64,000 nt of DNA from Diphasiastrum complanatum (lineage: Eukaryota; Streptophyta; Lycopodiopsida; Lycopodiales; Lycopodiaceae): NCBI GenBank assembly GCA_029204225.1, contig CM055097.1, forward strand, positions 33,668,804 to 33,732,803. The letters run 5' to 3'. Shown here piece after piece: positions 23,130-35,754 of this stretch; the stretch's first letter is position 1, and each line of letters begins with the position of its first letter. Below the pieces are notes generated by a model, which did no database searches, had not been told where the DNA came from, and saw only the letters and a program-made list of their open reading frames with translations. The translations under genes were made by a program, and so were the position numbers.

Positions 23130-26100
23130 ATGTGGGAACATGGCTCTACAAAAAGTATTGCTCTTGTACTCCACGCGATTGATTAGTTCACATTTCTACT
23201 GAATTCGTTTTAGGCTATGCTCGCTAACAACTGGTTTGTCGTAAGGTTCCTTTAATACGCTCTAACCAGGTTATGGGTTGGTCCATACTTCTGTGGGTCT
23301 TAATACCTGTACGCAAATTTCAAATGCTTTGCATATGCTGGAATCCAGTAGTGAAGATTAGGTACAGATTGTGGGGTGTGAGTAAGCTTGTAACTCAGCT
23401 TATGCAACCTCTTTAACGTAGCTACAAATACTCTTGGTGAGCTGATGAGTAATAACTAGTTTATTTGCTTGCAAGGAGAATAGAATTACAAATTGTTATA
23501 TTTATTTTGAAATGAAATACTAGAGCCAACAATGATCAAAGTGAATTATGTCATAGCAATGTTATGTACATGTTCATTCATTTCTTTGTCTCTAATTCTT
23601 GCACCTTAGCTATGTCACAATTGGTACGCCGCCCTAGAAGCAAGCTCTTACATGATTTTGTTCATGTCATGACTGGTTCGTTTCCAATTTCCCTATTTGA
23701 TGCTGCAACTACCATATTTGACAAAAGGTAAACTTTGAAATTTTAATGTTCTCAAAGCAAACAGCAGAAATAGACATTTGAAGCACCCTGAAGCATAGTC
23801 ACTTTTGAAGCCCAAGCCATATACTCTGTACAAGTTCAAGTGCCTTTCAAGAAATCTCTGTGTGGGCATCACACAATACAGTGTTTTCAAACAAGAACAT
23901 AGAATTTTTCCTAATTGGTAGTGCCGTAAAAGATGGAAGTTCGCAGTCTTTTTTTCTTTTTCTCAACCTAGCTAGCTTATGTTATTACATTTGATTGGAA
24001 AATCTGTTCTACGGTACTTGGAATTTGGACTGATTAAAAGTGAAATTGCATAGCTATTTAAATGAATATTCCATCTTCCCTTGTTGCCTGATGCCTTTAC
24101 GCTTCTATAAATCTTCAAAGCCTTGGTGTTCATGAAGGCCATTGCATACTTAAAAATCCAAGTGACACAGCATCAATCGAATATCTTCCTATTGGTAACC
24201 TCGTATGGAGACCTCGGTTTCGGCTAGCATTTGAGCTTTATCGTACGGAGACTTGGATTCAGCTACCATTTGAGCTATATCATATGGAGACTTGGATTCA
24301 GCTACCATTTGAGCTATCTCATCCAATCCAATGTATTGGTCTTTAGGAGACAAGCACCAATAGATATACGTGAAAATGTTTTATGATTTTTACTAGATAC
24401 CATTGAACATCTCTTGACAAAATGGAGTGGTTGGTATAACTTCCCAATTATTTTTTTCAGGCAAGCGGATACTGTGTTGGTGTTTAGGCCTAAAATCAAA
24501 GGTATGACCTAGTGTACATAACGTTATTCTAAGGATTTTTGGTGTTGAAATGTATCTGATTTGCAAGTCCCTCTTTGGGTCGATTTGCCTCTTTGCGCTT
24601 CTGGATTTGACTTGTGCTACAGAACTGCTTTGAGTCCCGTGGTGCCCATTCTGTCCTACAATGCTAAGAAAGTCTATCAACCCACGGACATGCATTCAAA
24701 AGAAATCATTAGAAACGCCTTCGGTTTTTGTGGAAACAGAACGGGAAAATAGGGATTGACAGCCAGTTAACATTAGATGATCAACTAACTCTTCCGTTAG
24801 GTGCAGAAACACAAACAGTACAATCCAATCTCGCTTTGACCTCCATCATGTTACAGAGAGAATATAAGGAAAGACGGTAACCCATCTCGATTCTAAGAAC
24901 ATCAAAGGGCTTAAATTAACTGCCCACTTAGAAAGAGTGTTTTGAGACTTACCAAATCTTATTCCATTTATCGGTTTTTCAAGCCATAACACAACCACAT
25001 ATCCATGTTAGTGGTACAAAATTAGGAGTGTTTACTGTAATTATAAACATTAAGCAATCATAACATCGGTCCTATATGCTCCAATGAGAGAAGAGTTTGA
25101 GTTCCCAACTGTATGTTCCAAACCCTAAGTGAGAAAGGAATGAGGTTTGGAGATTTGGTGTTACTCGTAACTTCAAAAAGCTTATTGCTTTAGGAGATTT
25201 CAGCTAATATACATACATCTCCCATGGACCTCAGCCTCAGGGTACGGATTTCAGGACATGAAACTCTACGTGGACAAGCTCTAAGTGGCTGAAGTAAAAA
25301 ACTCTCAAAAATATCAATCACACTTGGACCAATGTCAAGATTGAAGAACAACCCACATTGACAGGATTAGCGCTATTCTTGTGAGCATTTCTTTAGTTTG
25401 TTTGATTCAAACCAAGAAACTCACAAATATACAAGCTCAATGCTTCTCTCTTAAGAAATAAAGATTGCCTTCTTGAATTTTAGCTCAGTAGTAATTCCCG
25501 ATATCTATAGCTAGTAGATGTTATTAATGAGAAAAAGACCAAAATAATTAATCGATTGAGAATTTTCCAATTGTGCAAGGACATTGTAGCTTTGCATATG
25601 TGTACCCTCCTACATAATCAATCATATATGATCAACTCACGGACAAAGAAATAGCTATTGAGTGCCATGTATGCAAAGCATAAATTGATAAGAATGTGCG
25701 TTTGAGGATAAGGCAAAGCTAAATTGGCTTGAGTAGGCAATTAAAAATCTCTTCATCCCCTTCTAAACTAGGTTGACTTGAAATTGCCAAAATTGAATGT
25801 AAGGCAACTCAAATATTGAGTGAAAAGGTTTTAGAGATTGCTGACTAACTAACTTCGAGTTGGCACTATGCACTAAGAGATGTTGTACTGTTAATTATGG
25901 GGATAAAAAACGATGTTACTATGTCAATAGTCAGATGAATGCATTACTATTTATGTGGCAACTCTCAATGATTTAAATATTTTGCCTACCTTAACACCCC
26001 ACAACATATATGGGAGTATGCATTAAGAGATGTCGTACTATCAATTATTGGGATGATGAAAGATGTTAATATTCGGATGAGTGCATTACTATGGACTGGG

Positions 26101-26155
26101 TAGCTCTTAGAGAATAAATTTTTTTGTCTACCTTAACACTTCAATACATTGGCAA
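23130..26155. other. Intergenic DNA without recognisable genes
   Basis: No coding motifs, LTR ends or RNA genes were seen. The only structure is the short tandem repeat at 24202-24319 and a loosely duplicated phrase around 25865-26050 (TATGCA(C/T)TAAGAGATGT(T/C)GTACT...ATGAATGCATTACTAT). It probably contains the 3' end of the kinase transcript near its left side. Confidence 0.4.
24202..24319. repeat. Three-unit tandem repeat, 39-40 bp
   Basis: Units begin at 24202, 24242 and 24281 with (C)GTA(T/C)GGAGAC or CATATGGAGAC and share ATTTGAGCTAT at their ends. The second and third are nearly identical. Non-coding. Confidence 0.9.
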
Positions 26156-26161
26156 GAGGAA

Positions 26162-26181
26162 ATATGGGCCTAAAGAGGGCC
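26162..26181 (+). repeat. 20-bp word shared with 7308-7327
   Basis: ATATGGGCCTAAAGAGGGCC matches the word at 7308-7327 with one mismatch, and in both places it precedes related gene fragments. It may mark the end of a mobile segment or be a conserved promoter element (GGGCC boxes). Confidence 0.5.
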
Positions 26182-26974
26182 TTTCTAGCAGATGTTTTTT
26201 TTTTCTCATTTCCGTTGCCATGTGGACCAATAGAACTATTGATATCAGGCTTCTACATTACGTATCCTTTCGCAAATTAAAATAAATAATTTTTTCTTGA
26301 TAAATAAATGTTTCGTCGGACAGCATGTGGAAAATAATATTATTTCAACATGTATATATGCATTCAAAGTTATGCAAAGGACTGAATTGTCATGATCAGA
26401 AAAAAAGCAACTGTGAGTATTGATATGTTATTTGCACTTCTATTTGTTACATTCTAGATCATTTATTTGTAAACTGCTAATCTGATCATTTTTCTATTGT
26501 AGATTTATATCCTTCCAATATAAATGAATGGAAACCATCTGGATTTGTTGCAGGTGTATTGGATGTACATGCTGATATTGGGCAATTGCAATACAAAGGT
26601 AAAACTGCAAAGGATCTTGTTGATTGTGGAATCTTTTTCTATGACTTGATGTATATTTCCGATTTAAAAAAAGGGTTTCGAGAGAATCCAGACCATTCCA
26701 TTACCTAGTTTTAAAAGTGAGGATTGGGTTACTCCCTGATGCCGCAGTTTCAGAATCATTTCGATGTAAACTGTATAATGACATAAAAACTCATTAAAGA
26801 TAAGTAATGGCTCAAAAACAGTCTGACTAAGTTGGTTTGGTCTTTTTTAATATGTTTGTGGATTTTTTGCAAGTGTCAATGTACACAAGACTCCAACTAT
26901 GTTTGTTTTTAAAAATTTATCGAAAAGTATACTATTGGAGCTTATGGATGAAGGCTGGGATAAGAAATCAAATG

Positions 26975-27510
26975 CAGATATAGAATGCAGATCAAAATGT
27001 CCTCCATACGCTTTCGTTATCAAATAGAAAAACAAATGCTCAGCCTTTGCTTCCATTACCAAAGATGGAAAAGGATTAAAAGTAAATGGGTACGACTGGA
27101 TCAAGATCTGGAAAAAAGTGGACAATCTGAGAGGAAGAATATTGACATAATTTATAGTGATGGACTTCTAACTCGTATTGAGGTGGAGGAAGATTGGAGC
27201 TTGAGTTACATTAGGCAGGAACTATTGCTCCTACAATATGATATACCCACATATTTCATATTCATTTTAACAATGGTAAACTGTAAGTTGCTCTAAAAAA
27301 TTTTATTCTTCTCTAATAACTTATATGAACAATCGATCATATAATAGCTATTCTTAAATTATTATTTTAAAAGATGTATTTAAATGCAACACAACTCGTG
27401 TAAATATTTTGTAGGTAAGTAAAGACACGAGTCTGAGATCAAATGCAGAGATATTGGAGAAACTATTCAAATATTGGAGGAACGTTGAAATTTAGTGTCA
27501 TAACAATAAA
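26975..27510 (+). pseudogene. Second copy of the eroded exon pair seen at 13340-13880
   Basis: 26985-27296 is open for 103 codons and includes SERKNIDIIYSDGLLTRIEV followed by EEDWSLSYIRQELLLLQ. The matching phrase at 13.6 kb ends at a GTAAGT donor, which is degraded here (GTAAACTGTAAG). After about 120 bp of AT-rich intron-like sequence, 27410-27510 aligns with the second block at 13340-13445. Sequence at 26500-26600 may be an earlier exon but gives no recognised motif. The family is unknown, and the two copies lie in opposite orientation. Confidence 0.5.
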
Positions 27511-27699
27511 ATTCCATTATCATTATGGAATAGAAAACAAGTAGAAATTGCAATACAGTGATATCACATAGACACAACTTGATTGTAATAATTCATATTC
27601 ATATCAATGAAAACTCCAAAGATGGGTTGAGTACAAGTAATATTGTATCTATATTTGATGATAATATGTACATTTGAATTGTAATAAAAATAAAATTTC

Positions 27700-28410
27700 T
27701 ATTCAGTAGTTTTTTCTATAGCAAGAGAAACATCAGGTAAAATTGCTTGTTCTTGTGTTATTTCAGGATTAGAAATTTGATAAAGCACAATCTCTTGCCC
27801 TGATGGTTGCGCTTCTTCTTCATTGGGAAGGAATTGTATACCCCGTTGATCATAAATAATAATGTGTGCTTCTTGAGCAACCTGAAAGGTTGTCCGAGTA
27901 GGGGTGGTTTTTTGGTATCACCTTTGGGACTATCAATTTGAGGAACAAAAATTTTGTCGTTTGTAACAAAAACCTTAATCAGCTCTTGTAATCTGTACAC
28001 TTCATCGAGGTTTTATAGTTTAATAGTGAATTGTACATTCTAAAAAGGACACTAAAGAAATAAGACCTAAAATAAAAAAAAACAGATGAACAGATGTGTC
28101 AATTCTAAATTAGAAAAAAAAATTATCTTATTAAGATCAACGTCCACTTGAAGATTATACCACTAAAAAAATAACTGTATTTTACAAAACGAACCATGCA
28201 CAATTGAACAAATCCTTCTGTTGTACAAACTTCGTATATTGAAAGAAGAGTATTAATATTTTGAAAAATATTCTCTTCAAAAAAAGATACAAAACTTATG
28301 TCCATAAAATTATATGAATTAACAATAATGTTTACCTGGACATATTTTATTTGTATATCGCCAATTGAATTGGCGGTTGTCGGTATATGCCGGATGGCTA
28401 AAGGAAGCAA
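27700..28410 (-). other. Weak minus-strand coding traces, not identified
   Basis: Two minus-strand blocks (28410-28123 and 28000-27700) have moderately protein-like composition. Examples are LAIRHIPTTANSIGDIQIKY before a GT, and NDKIFVPQIDSPKGD followed after a frameshift by AHIIIYDQRGIQFLPNEEEA. Together they may be exons of another decayed gene lying tail-to-tail with the preceding fragment, as at 10-11.6 kb. No family was recognised. Confidence 0.3.
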
Positions 28411-28429
28411 AGCATCAAAATCTCAATGT

Positions 28430-31150
28430 GTTGTTGGCTGAATTTATTTTCACACATAGAAAATTTTATTGACTTTTATAGAAAGAAAGTCCAACCTACT
28501 GGTTTCCTTCCAAAAGTGCTAATCAAACTAGGAGGTCTGAAATTTTCTATAGACCTAGTCGTACTCGATATCCCTAGTAATGCCTATTTCTATGAGTTAC
28601 TACTTGGTCGTCCATGACTCACTAATGCAAGAGTCGTTCACAACTGGAGCAAAGGCCGAGTCACCTTTGGGAATAGAGACAACTCTATTATCATCGATTC
28701 ATCTGGCAAACTCAGACCCACACGGTTTCACGACGAGGGATCCTCTACTACTAATTCAATGTTTGAGCCATACCAGTCCACCCACAAAAAAGGTCATTAT
28801 GTTGAATCTACTGATACCATAAACTAGAGTCACAGTTTAGCCACCATTGATTGTGTGAATGTCGATTATTGTGCTCAACATCAGGATGATTGTACCTATA
28901 TTCCTTTGACCGATAACGAACAATTATTTGATCTAGACACCCCTATCACCAATATCAATCTTATTGCTATTCTTCCACACAATGATGAGTTGTTAAGTGT
29001 TGCATGGCTACTTACTGATGAATCAGAGGATTTATTTGTAGATGACAAGAATGTCTTACGAATTCAGAATTGCCCAGACGATTTGGACATATTTGATATT
29101 CAGATCCTCAACTACATGGAGGCCCTTCCACTCAAGGCCTTTCCACAACAGTCATCCAAAGTAAAACTCGTTGCTAAAGTTATGGTTCGACAAACCTGAT
29201 ACCAAGTTTTACCGTGTCAAACGACCAAATTATCCATGAGACCTCTGTGAGGAGGAAACAATCTTTCAAATCGATGACAAGATCCGCCATGATGTACCAC
29301 CCATCTCTCATTCACACACCTAACATCCTCCGAAGCCTCAACCTCGTGGCCATACCATGAAGGAAAAGATGAAGAAACCTCTTCACATTTAGCCGCATGG
29401 CAACCTTACCACTGCTAGGGAAGTTCCTGAGATTGCATATGTTCCTACACCAAAGACCGAACCTCCCAAATCACCAGCCAGACAGTTGAAAGACAAGGTC
29501 CCCCTCGAATCTCCAGCACATGATGTGCTTGAATACTTTAAGGACTATATTATCGAGGATGTTACAATCTAATTACTCCAAGCTCAACGTGAGCCAAATG
29601 GTAATTCGCCCTACGAAGGCCCTGCCCGCACCATCACTCTTTCCTTGAGTGAGCCAAATGAAAGTAACGAATACATTGTCCACGTTGGGGATGAAAAGCT
29701 CCTACGTAAATATAGACATGTCTTTGCTTGGTCCTATAAGACATGAAAGGAGTCTCACCCCAAGTAGTTGTGCATTGTATTCCCCTTAAACCGGGTGCGA
29801 GACCAACTGCTAGTCGTCCCTACAGATGCAATCAGATCTACAAGGCCAAAATCAAAGAAGAACTACAATTCTTGTTAGATGCAAGATTCATCTATGAAAT
29901 CGAACATACTGAGTAGGTCTTTCCAATTGTCATTGTTCCTAAGAAAAATGAGAAACTCCGGATTTTTGTCGATTTTAAGAAACTTAATGCCATCACAGAA
30001 CGTGATCATTTTTTACTACCTTTCGGATCCATTTTAGAAAATCTAGCAGGAGATGAGGCTTACTCCTTCTTAGAGGGCTTTAGCGGATACAATATGATCC
30101 AAATTACTGAAGAAGATCAACATAACACTGTCTTTGCCACAAAATGGGAAACCTTCTGTTGGAAAGTCATGCCTTTTGGTCTCTGCAATGCCCCTAGCAC
30201 CTTCCAACGTGTTATGCAAGCTACCTTTTCTCAGCAGATGGGCGATACCTTAGAAGTGTACTTGGATGATTTAGGTGCACATTCAGAAGGGTATTGTGTT
30301 AGGTCATATCATTTCAAAAAATGGCATCGCAATCGACCTAGAAAAGATCCTGGTCATTCAAAATCTACCAGAGCCACGTATCATCCGCGAAGTGTACTCT
30401 TTCCTTGGCCACGCAAACTACTATTGGTGCTTTATTTTCGACTTCGCTAATAAAGCACGATTAATCTACAAAGTAGTTGTTGTTCCCAAATGGACTGATG
30501 AACAATGTGTAGCATTCAATCAACTCAAAGAAGCCCTTACCAATGCACCTATCCTCCGGGCTCCTGATTACTCCAAAGAATTCCATGTGCATACTGATGC
30601 ATCCAAGTATGTCATTGGAGCTCACCCAACCGGGAGAATTCAAAAAAGATTACCCAATCCGATTTCTCAGTAGACAATTGATACCTGCTGAAGTCAATTA
30701 TACCACTACCGAGCTTGAAGCTTTGGCAATGGTGTATGCAGTTTAGAAGTTTCGCCATTATCTACTGGGAAAAGTTATTGCCTTCTTTACTGATCATCAA
30801 GCACTCCTATATCTCATCAACAAGACTTGCACGACGGGTCGTATTACTAGATGGATCCTATTACTGCGAGAATTTGAGTTTAGAATCGTGGTTCAAAAGG
30901 GAGTTCAACATTTTTTAGCAGACCATCTATCTCGAATCCCTAACCTACCCACCCCAGATCAAGGCATCAATGATGATTTACCCAATGCCATTTTATTTCA
31001 GGTTGATTCTACACCCATGTGGGCCAAGGAAATCACATAATATCTAACCTCAGGGCCGATAGATCCTTCCTTATCTAAACCCGAACAATGTGCGTTGGTC
31101 CTCAAAACCAAACCTTATACGTTAAGGTGGTATTGGATTTCCATCAAAGA
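28430..31150 (+). pseudogene. Degenerate Ty3/gypsy pol (protease end, RT, RNase H)
   Basis: It starts inside the protease (IDLVVLDIPSNAYFYELLLG, then RPWL in a shifted frame). RT follows with VVHCIPLKPGARP (about 29770-29800), RIFVDFKKLNAITE, FATKWETFCWKVMPFGLCNA and the catalytic YLDD near 30258. Sequence that should separate YLDD from EGIVLGHIISKNGI is missing and the frame changes there, so about 100 bp have been deleted. RNase H follows (VHTDASKYVIGA, TTTELEALAMVYAV, FFTDHQALLYLINK, HFLADHLSRIP). Stops at 28824, 30732 and elsewhere show it is dead. No LTRs or integrase were found. Confidence 0.9.
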
Positions 31151-31159
31151 AATCTTCTC

Positions 31160-33418
31160 ATGGAAATGGTGAATTGGCTGCAACCAAATGTCCTTTGGCT
31201 GGTTTTTACATCATATTCATACCAAAGGATCCACTCAAAAAGTATCTCAAATTTCTTGTTTGATCTAGTATCTCATCAAGCTAAGTTCATTTATGATGAG
31301 TTTGAATAGTCAATAGGCCTTAATCTTGAGTTTTGGAGGTACTTTGACTCTTCCACCCTTTGTACACATGTTTGTAGGTGATTAGGCCAATTTTGGTATG
31401 TGACGTAGCTTGAGGTAGGTTAGGCTTCTTACACATGGCATGATGGTAGAGGGCTAGTGACACTTTCCTATGTGTTGTCATGAAGTCATGTGACCAATCA
31501 AAATAGGAGGAGAGAAAAGCGGGGTCCAATCATATTGCATCTATTGGAGCTCGGATTTTTACTTGAGAGAGTTGACACTTAGTTTGTTGGAGATTGTGTA
31601 ATATTCTACACTTAGATATTTTGTTGCTTCCTCTCTCTACTCAAAAATTGTATTCTCTCTCTACCCGAGAGCAAGCCTTTTCTATAGTTTTTTTCATCAT
31701 GAGTTGCCTGAACATGTGAATGCACTTTGGTGAATGATTTATGCATGTTCTATGTGCTCTTGCCTTAGAATTTTCAAGATAGATTGTAGAATCAAGCAAG
31801 TGCAAGATCTTTGTGCAATCACACACTTCTTAAGAGATCATTCACACACTTTGAGGTGTCCTCACATGTCTTCACAATATATATACACAACACACATGAG
31901 ATCCAACTCCTTCCCAAACTTATGATCATTCTCGTAACCCACCATCATTGCCTTCTCATTGCCCAAATCACAAGGTGTAGGCTAGTCGAAGCCTCACTAG
32001 TCATAAGCTTATGATATTATACCTACAATACTAAACATTAAGCCTTAGCTTAGCTTGGGGCTAGTTCCTATTTGTAGTCTTTTCATGACTGAAACAACTA
32101 TTTAAAACTCTCTCACCAACTAGTCAACTTCACGCACATGATTCTAAAATAATTACTCTCCGAATTCGAAGCTATCGTTATTGCAAGGATCTACATGTAC
32201 AAAATTCCCCAACCATTCATGAAGAACAATTCACTTAGTCTTAATTATATTTACAACCCATTCACTATACAACATATACAAACCTAGGCCATCCACACCT
32301 TCCCTCCCTCCCTCTCACCCTCAATAAAGAGCTTTTTATGTTTTCAAGCAATCTTACTTGGTAGAGTAACCAGCACACCAAATTGGCATGAGTATGTCCT
32401 TAAGAAGCACAAGATGATATTTATTTAAGCTTCACTAGTTATGAAAAAAGAAAAAGCCCAGATATGTACTCAAGAGGCAAACCATGTGTTATCATGACAA
32501 CGAGCTCTAGGATTATCATTGTTGCAATGCATTGTAAAGCTAGTACATTAGAAACTTATATAGGAAATGTACAAATAAAAGGGGGAGGTGGTCCTCTCTT
32601 TAGACATGAACCAATATATGTTTTGCAGGTAAACTCTACGAAAACATGTATGCTTCTCAGAACAGAAATAGCATATGTGGACAGTAGTACCATGTGGCAT
32701 GTATTGATGTACATTGTAATTTTTATGTGCCATCTAGCACTTGCTTATGCCATAATAGATAATAGAAGGCTAGAAATAAAATCCAAAAAAAAAAATCAAA
32801 AACCATTTCGCCGATTCTTTCCCAGGGTTGCCGATTCTTTCCCATTTCAAACCCTTTTCAAAAAGACGTTTCAAAAAGGTCCATGAAACATTGCAACGCA
32901 GGATTAAATACCTCGGATTACTTAATGCAACACAAAACACAAAAATCTAGGCATCCTTCACTTTTCCACTTTTTTCAATCCAACAAAAGCAGGAAAGTCT
33001 GGTAAGTGTCCATGCAGGAACACAAAACACATAAAGATAGAAAGAAAAGATGTAAATCCCCACAGTTTGTCACCTAGAACTTTTCACCTGAAGCAAAAAA
33101 AGAAAAACCCTCTTAATGGAACTAAATTATCAATATGACTCAGTCCTCAGCAGCATGTTCTTGCCCGGCTTTGAAAAGGCAGTTTGAAAGTTGAATCAGC
33201 TCAGGAAGATCAATAGAATTCCTTCTAATACTTATAACTATCAAGTCCAAAGTTCTTCAAATGTGTGATCTTCCCACAAGGGAGGTTTCCAGATAGAAGG
33301 AAAAGTAAGTATTGTGTATTTCATCTGTAAAGGCTAGCACAGAAGTCCAAGAGCCTTTCATACACCAGTTCATTAGGTTTTGAGTGAATTCAATTCTCGA
33401 TCTATGGCACACTCAAAA
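31160..33418. other. Non-coding or unrecognised DNA
   Basis: No convincing coding region was found. The left part may be remnants of the gypsy element beyond RNase H. 32464-32886 is open on the plus strand for 140 codons, but its composition and lack of motifs suggest chance. The right end probably includes sequence 3' of the RPA49 pseudogene. Confidence 0.35.
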
Positions 33419-35493
33419 TTAACGTTTTTGTTTCTGACGAGATGGAATAAGTTTTGGACACTGCAGTGGAACAGGAAGGGTAGCTTTGTACCTCATCATC
33501 TTATTGCTATTCACATCAATAGTGTCCTTCTCGGTAGGCTTCAAAGTTTCAAACTTGGAACCCAGTTCCAGAAAGTGAAGTTTTGAGAGATTGTCATTTT
33601 TAACTCCACTGCAAGATCACAAGGCTCCATCTCGAAACTGTCAGTTTTCAGCCCAAGGACAAGAATGTAGCTAATGAGTAGATTTATGTGTTCGTGTGAT
33701 CTGTGCCGACACCAGGTATTCTCCAAAGTACCTTTCTCATTTTCTGTGAAAAGTCTCAGGAGTTTCGCAGTAATGGTAGGTGGCATTCCTAACAAACTTC
33801 CAAGATCAACTGCCTTGTCATCCTGAAACATCCCTGTTGCTCTCCATGGATCTGATGCACGGAGTACATGCTGAGGTATATTGAAAAAAGACGAGATACT
33901 GGAGATACAACATGATACGAGCACGCTTCTCATTCTCCTTACTATCACCCTGCCAATGACATTCCAATGCAGCAATTTAAGAATTAATATCGTTGAAGTG
34001 TAGTATGCCATTTAAGACAGCAAAGCTCTAGCAAGGTTGGAATACAAGAAAACCCAACAACAGCAGGGTTTTGAGGCAATTTTACTACATACAACCTGGC
34101 ATAAAGACCTAAGCAGCACCACTCATAGAAAATAACTGGAATATAAGGTACCTAAATATCAACAAAACAAAAAATTGAAATTCTGATATAACACATGCCC
34201 ACAGTCCAGTCAATATACACACAGTTGAAATTCCAATGTAATTGCTCACTTTCAAGACCTCCCTCACGTTATGTGAGATTATCATACAGAACAATGTTTG
34301 CTTCATGTGGTATTAACCCAACCTAGTTCTTAAAAAAGGTAAAGCAGACCCAGTTGCACTGAATAGCATAAAGGTTTCAACCAGATAGGAATGGGAAGAT
34401 GTCAAATTGCATTGCTATTCCAATTGCCTAATAGCCAACTTGTGTCTAGCCTCTAGCCTGACTGATTGGATAAATATTGTGCCAGGGCTGCCAAAGTCAG
34501 TTTTACTTCTAACCCTAGACACCAAAGTTAGGGCTAAAATGTCCACTAACTTATCCAAAGAATATGCATTTTCTGGAGAGGTTGCCGAAATGTCATGAGG
34601 AATATTCCTTGTTAGACAAACAAGATGTTGCAATGTAGCAAATTCAAATCTTGTTTCTAAAAAGAGATGAATCGCGTTCCATGCAGTATTTCCTTTCAGG
34701 ATGGAACTTCTGAAACCTTCCTTCCACCACTGCCACTTTACATTCAAAATTTGGCAAGATTCCAAACGGAGCCACAAAGATTACCCGTATTCGAGACCTC
34801 TGAGTTCCAAAAGTACTCAGCAGCACATTGCTCTCAGTGTCTCAGCCCTCACTTCCTCGATCTCATTCACCTCATCTGCGAACCATAATCGGCTCCAGCT
34901 ACTTTTGGCTCCATTCTGAAAATGTAAAACAAATCCTGCAGTTAAAACCAAAAAAAATCATACTTTGGAAAACCCTAGCGCAACCCCTAAAAGTGAGCAA
35001 GCCTGACATACCTTTCCCCCAGCAAGGGAAACCAGTTTCAGGGTCTTGCTCTCTTTGTGGAAGACACCGAATGCATAATTGCGAGGTTATTAAGTCGCCC
35101 CCTCGCCAGAGTAATTGGTTCCAAAAAAATCTACCTTTTCTTGCGGCCGCACTATCAGCTGCTACTGCCGGTTTTGAAACTTCTCTGTGCTATAAAAAAA
35201 ACTTGAGTGTGTAGCATTTGAAGTTGCTCCTCGTCTTCATCCTGCTGACGCTGATTCTGCTGCTGCTCAGACTTCGAAGGATCGAAACCAGTAGGAAAGT
35301 GGGCAACAAAAGGAGCTACATACCCATCCTTATGTGCCACAAAATCCATCTGCACCTCCATCTTGTTTCTGCTCTTCCTTTTGCGATGTTGACGGTGAGT
35401 ATGGGACTTTTCTTGGGAGTGCTCCTCCTCCATATCCAGATCTTCTGGCTCCTGCCCACTACTCAATCCTCTTTCCCTTTCTCTCAACCACAA
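33419..35493 (-). pseudogene. RPA49: Pseudogene of RNA polymerase I subunit A49, introns retained
   Basis: Exon-like blocks occur in the correct order on the minus strand. 35493-35012 includes MEVQMDFVAHKDGYVAPFVA, then HFPTGFDPSK, VDFFGTNYSGEGAT and NYAFGVFHKESKTLKLVSLA before a GTATGT donor at 35011-35006. From 34915, after TTTTCAG, comes MEPKVAGADYGSQM. 34700-34440 has LVCLTRNIPHDISATSPENA then YSLDKLVDI. 33960-33419 has INLLISYILVLGLKTDSFEM, LHFLELGSKFE, ATLPVPLQCP and a stop at 33421-33419. These match the A49 dimerisation and tandem winged-helix regions. Lesions include a frameshift at a T-run near 35197, a TAG near 35165, a double TAA within the conserved core near 35095, and a 2-bp TC insertion near 33580. 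A49 stimulates Pol I initiation and elongation; this copy cannot encode it. Confidence 0.8.
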
Positions 35494-35589
35494 CTAACTT
35501 TCTCTTCGCAACTTTGCTTCTTCCTTTCCTTCACCTTCTTCTTTGCGCTTTACGCTACTCTCTGTTTTTCTGTTTTCTTGTGACTTTCC

Positions 35590-35723
35590 TTCTCTAGTTG
35601 CAACCATAATGTCTTTGACTAGGATTACATTTAGGCAAAAAATGTATGAAATTTTATCTTGCTGCAAATTTGACACAATATTTTTCCTAGTTGTGGCTCT
35701 AAGATCAAAACATGCACATGCCT

Positions 35724-35754
<31 letters not shown>

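Noticed and set aside
24202-24319. CRISPR-like array of three repeats
   Set aside because: Units are contiguous tandem copies without unique spacers, in a plant nuclear context.
32464-32886. 140-codon plus-strand ORF
   Set aside because: No motif, biased composition towards the end (Lys/Phe from A/T runs) and no supporting context; treated as chance.
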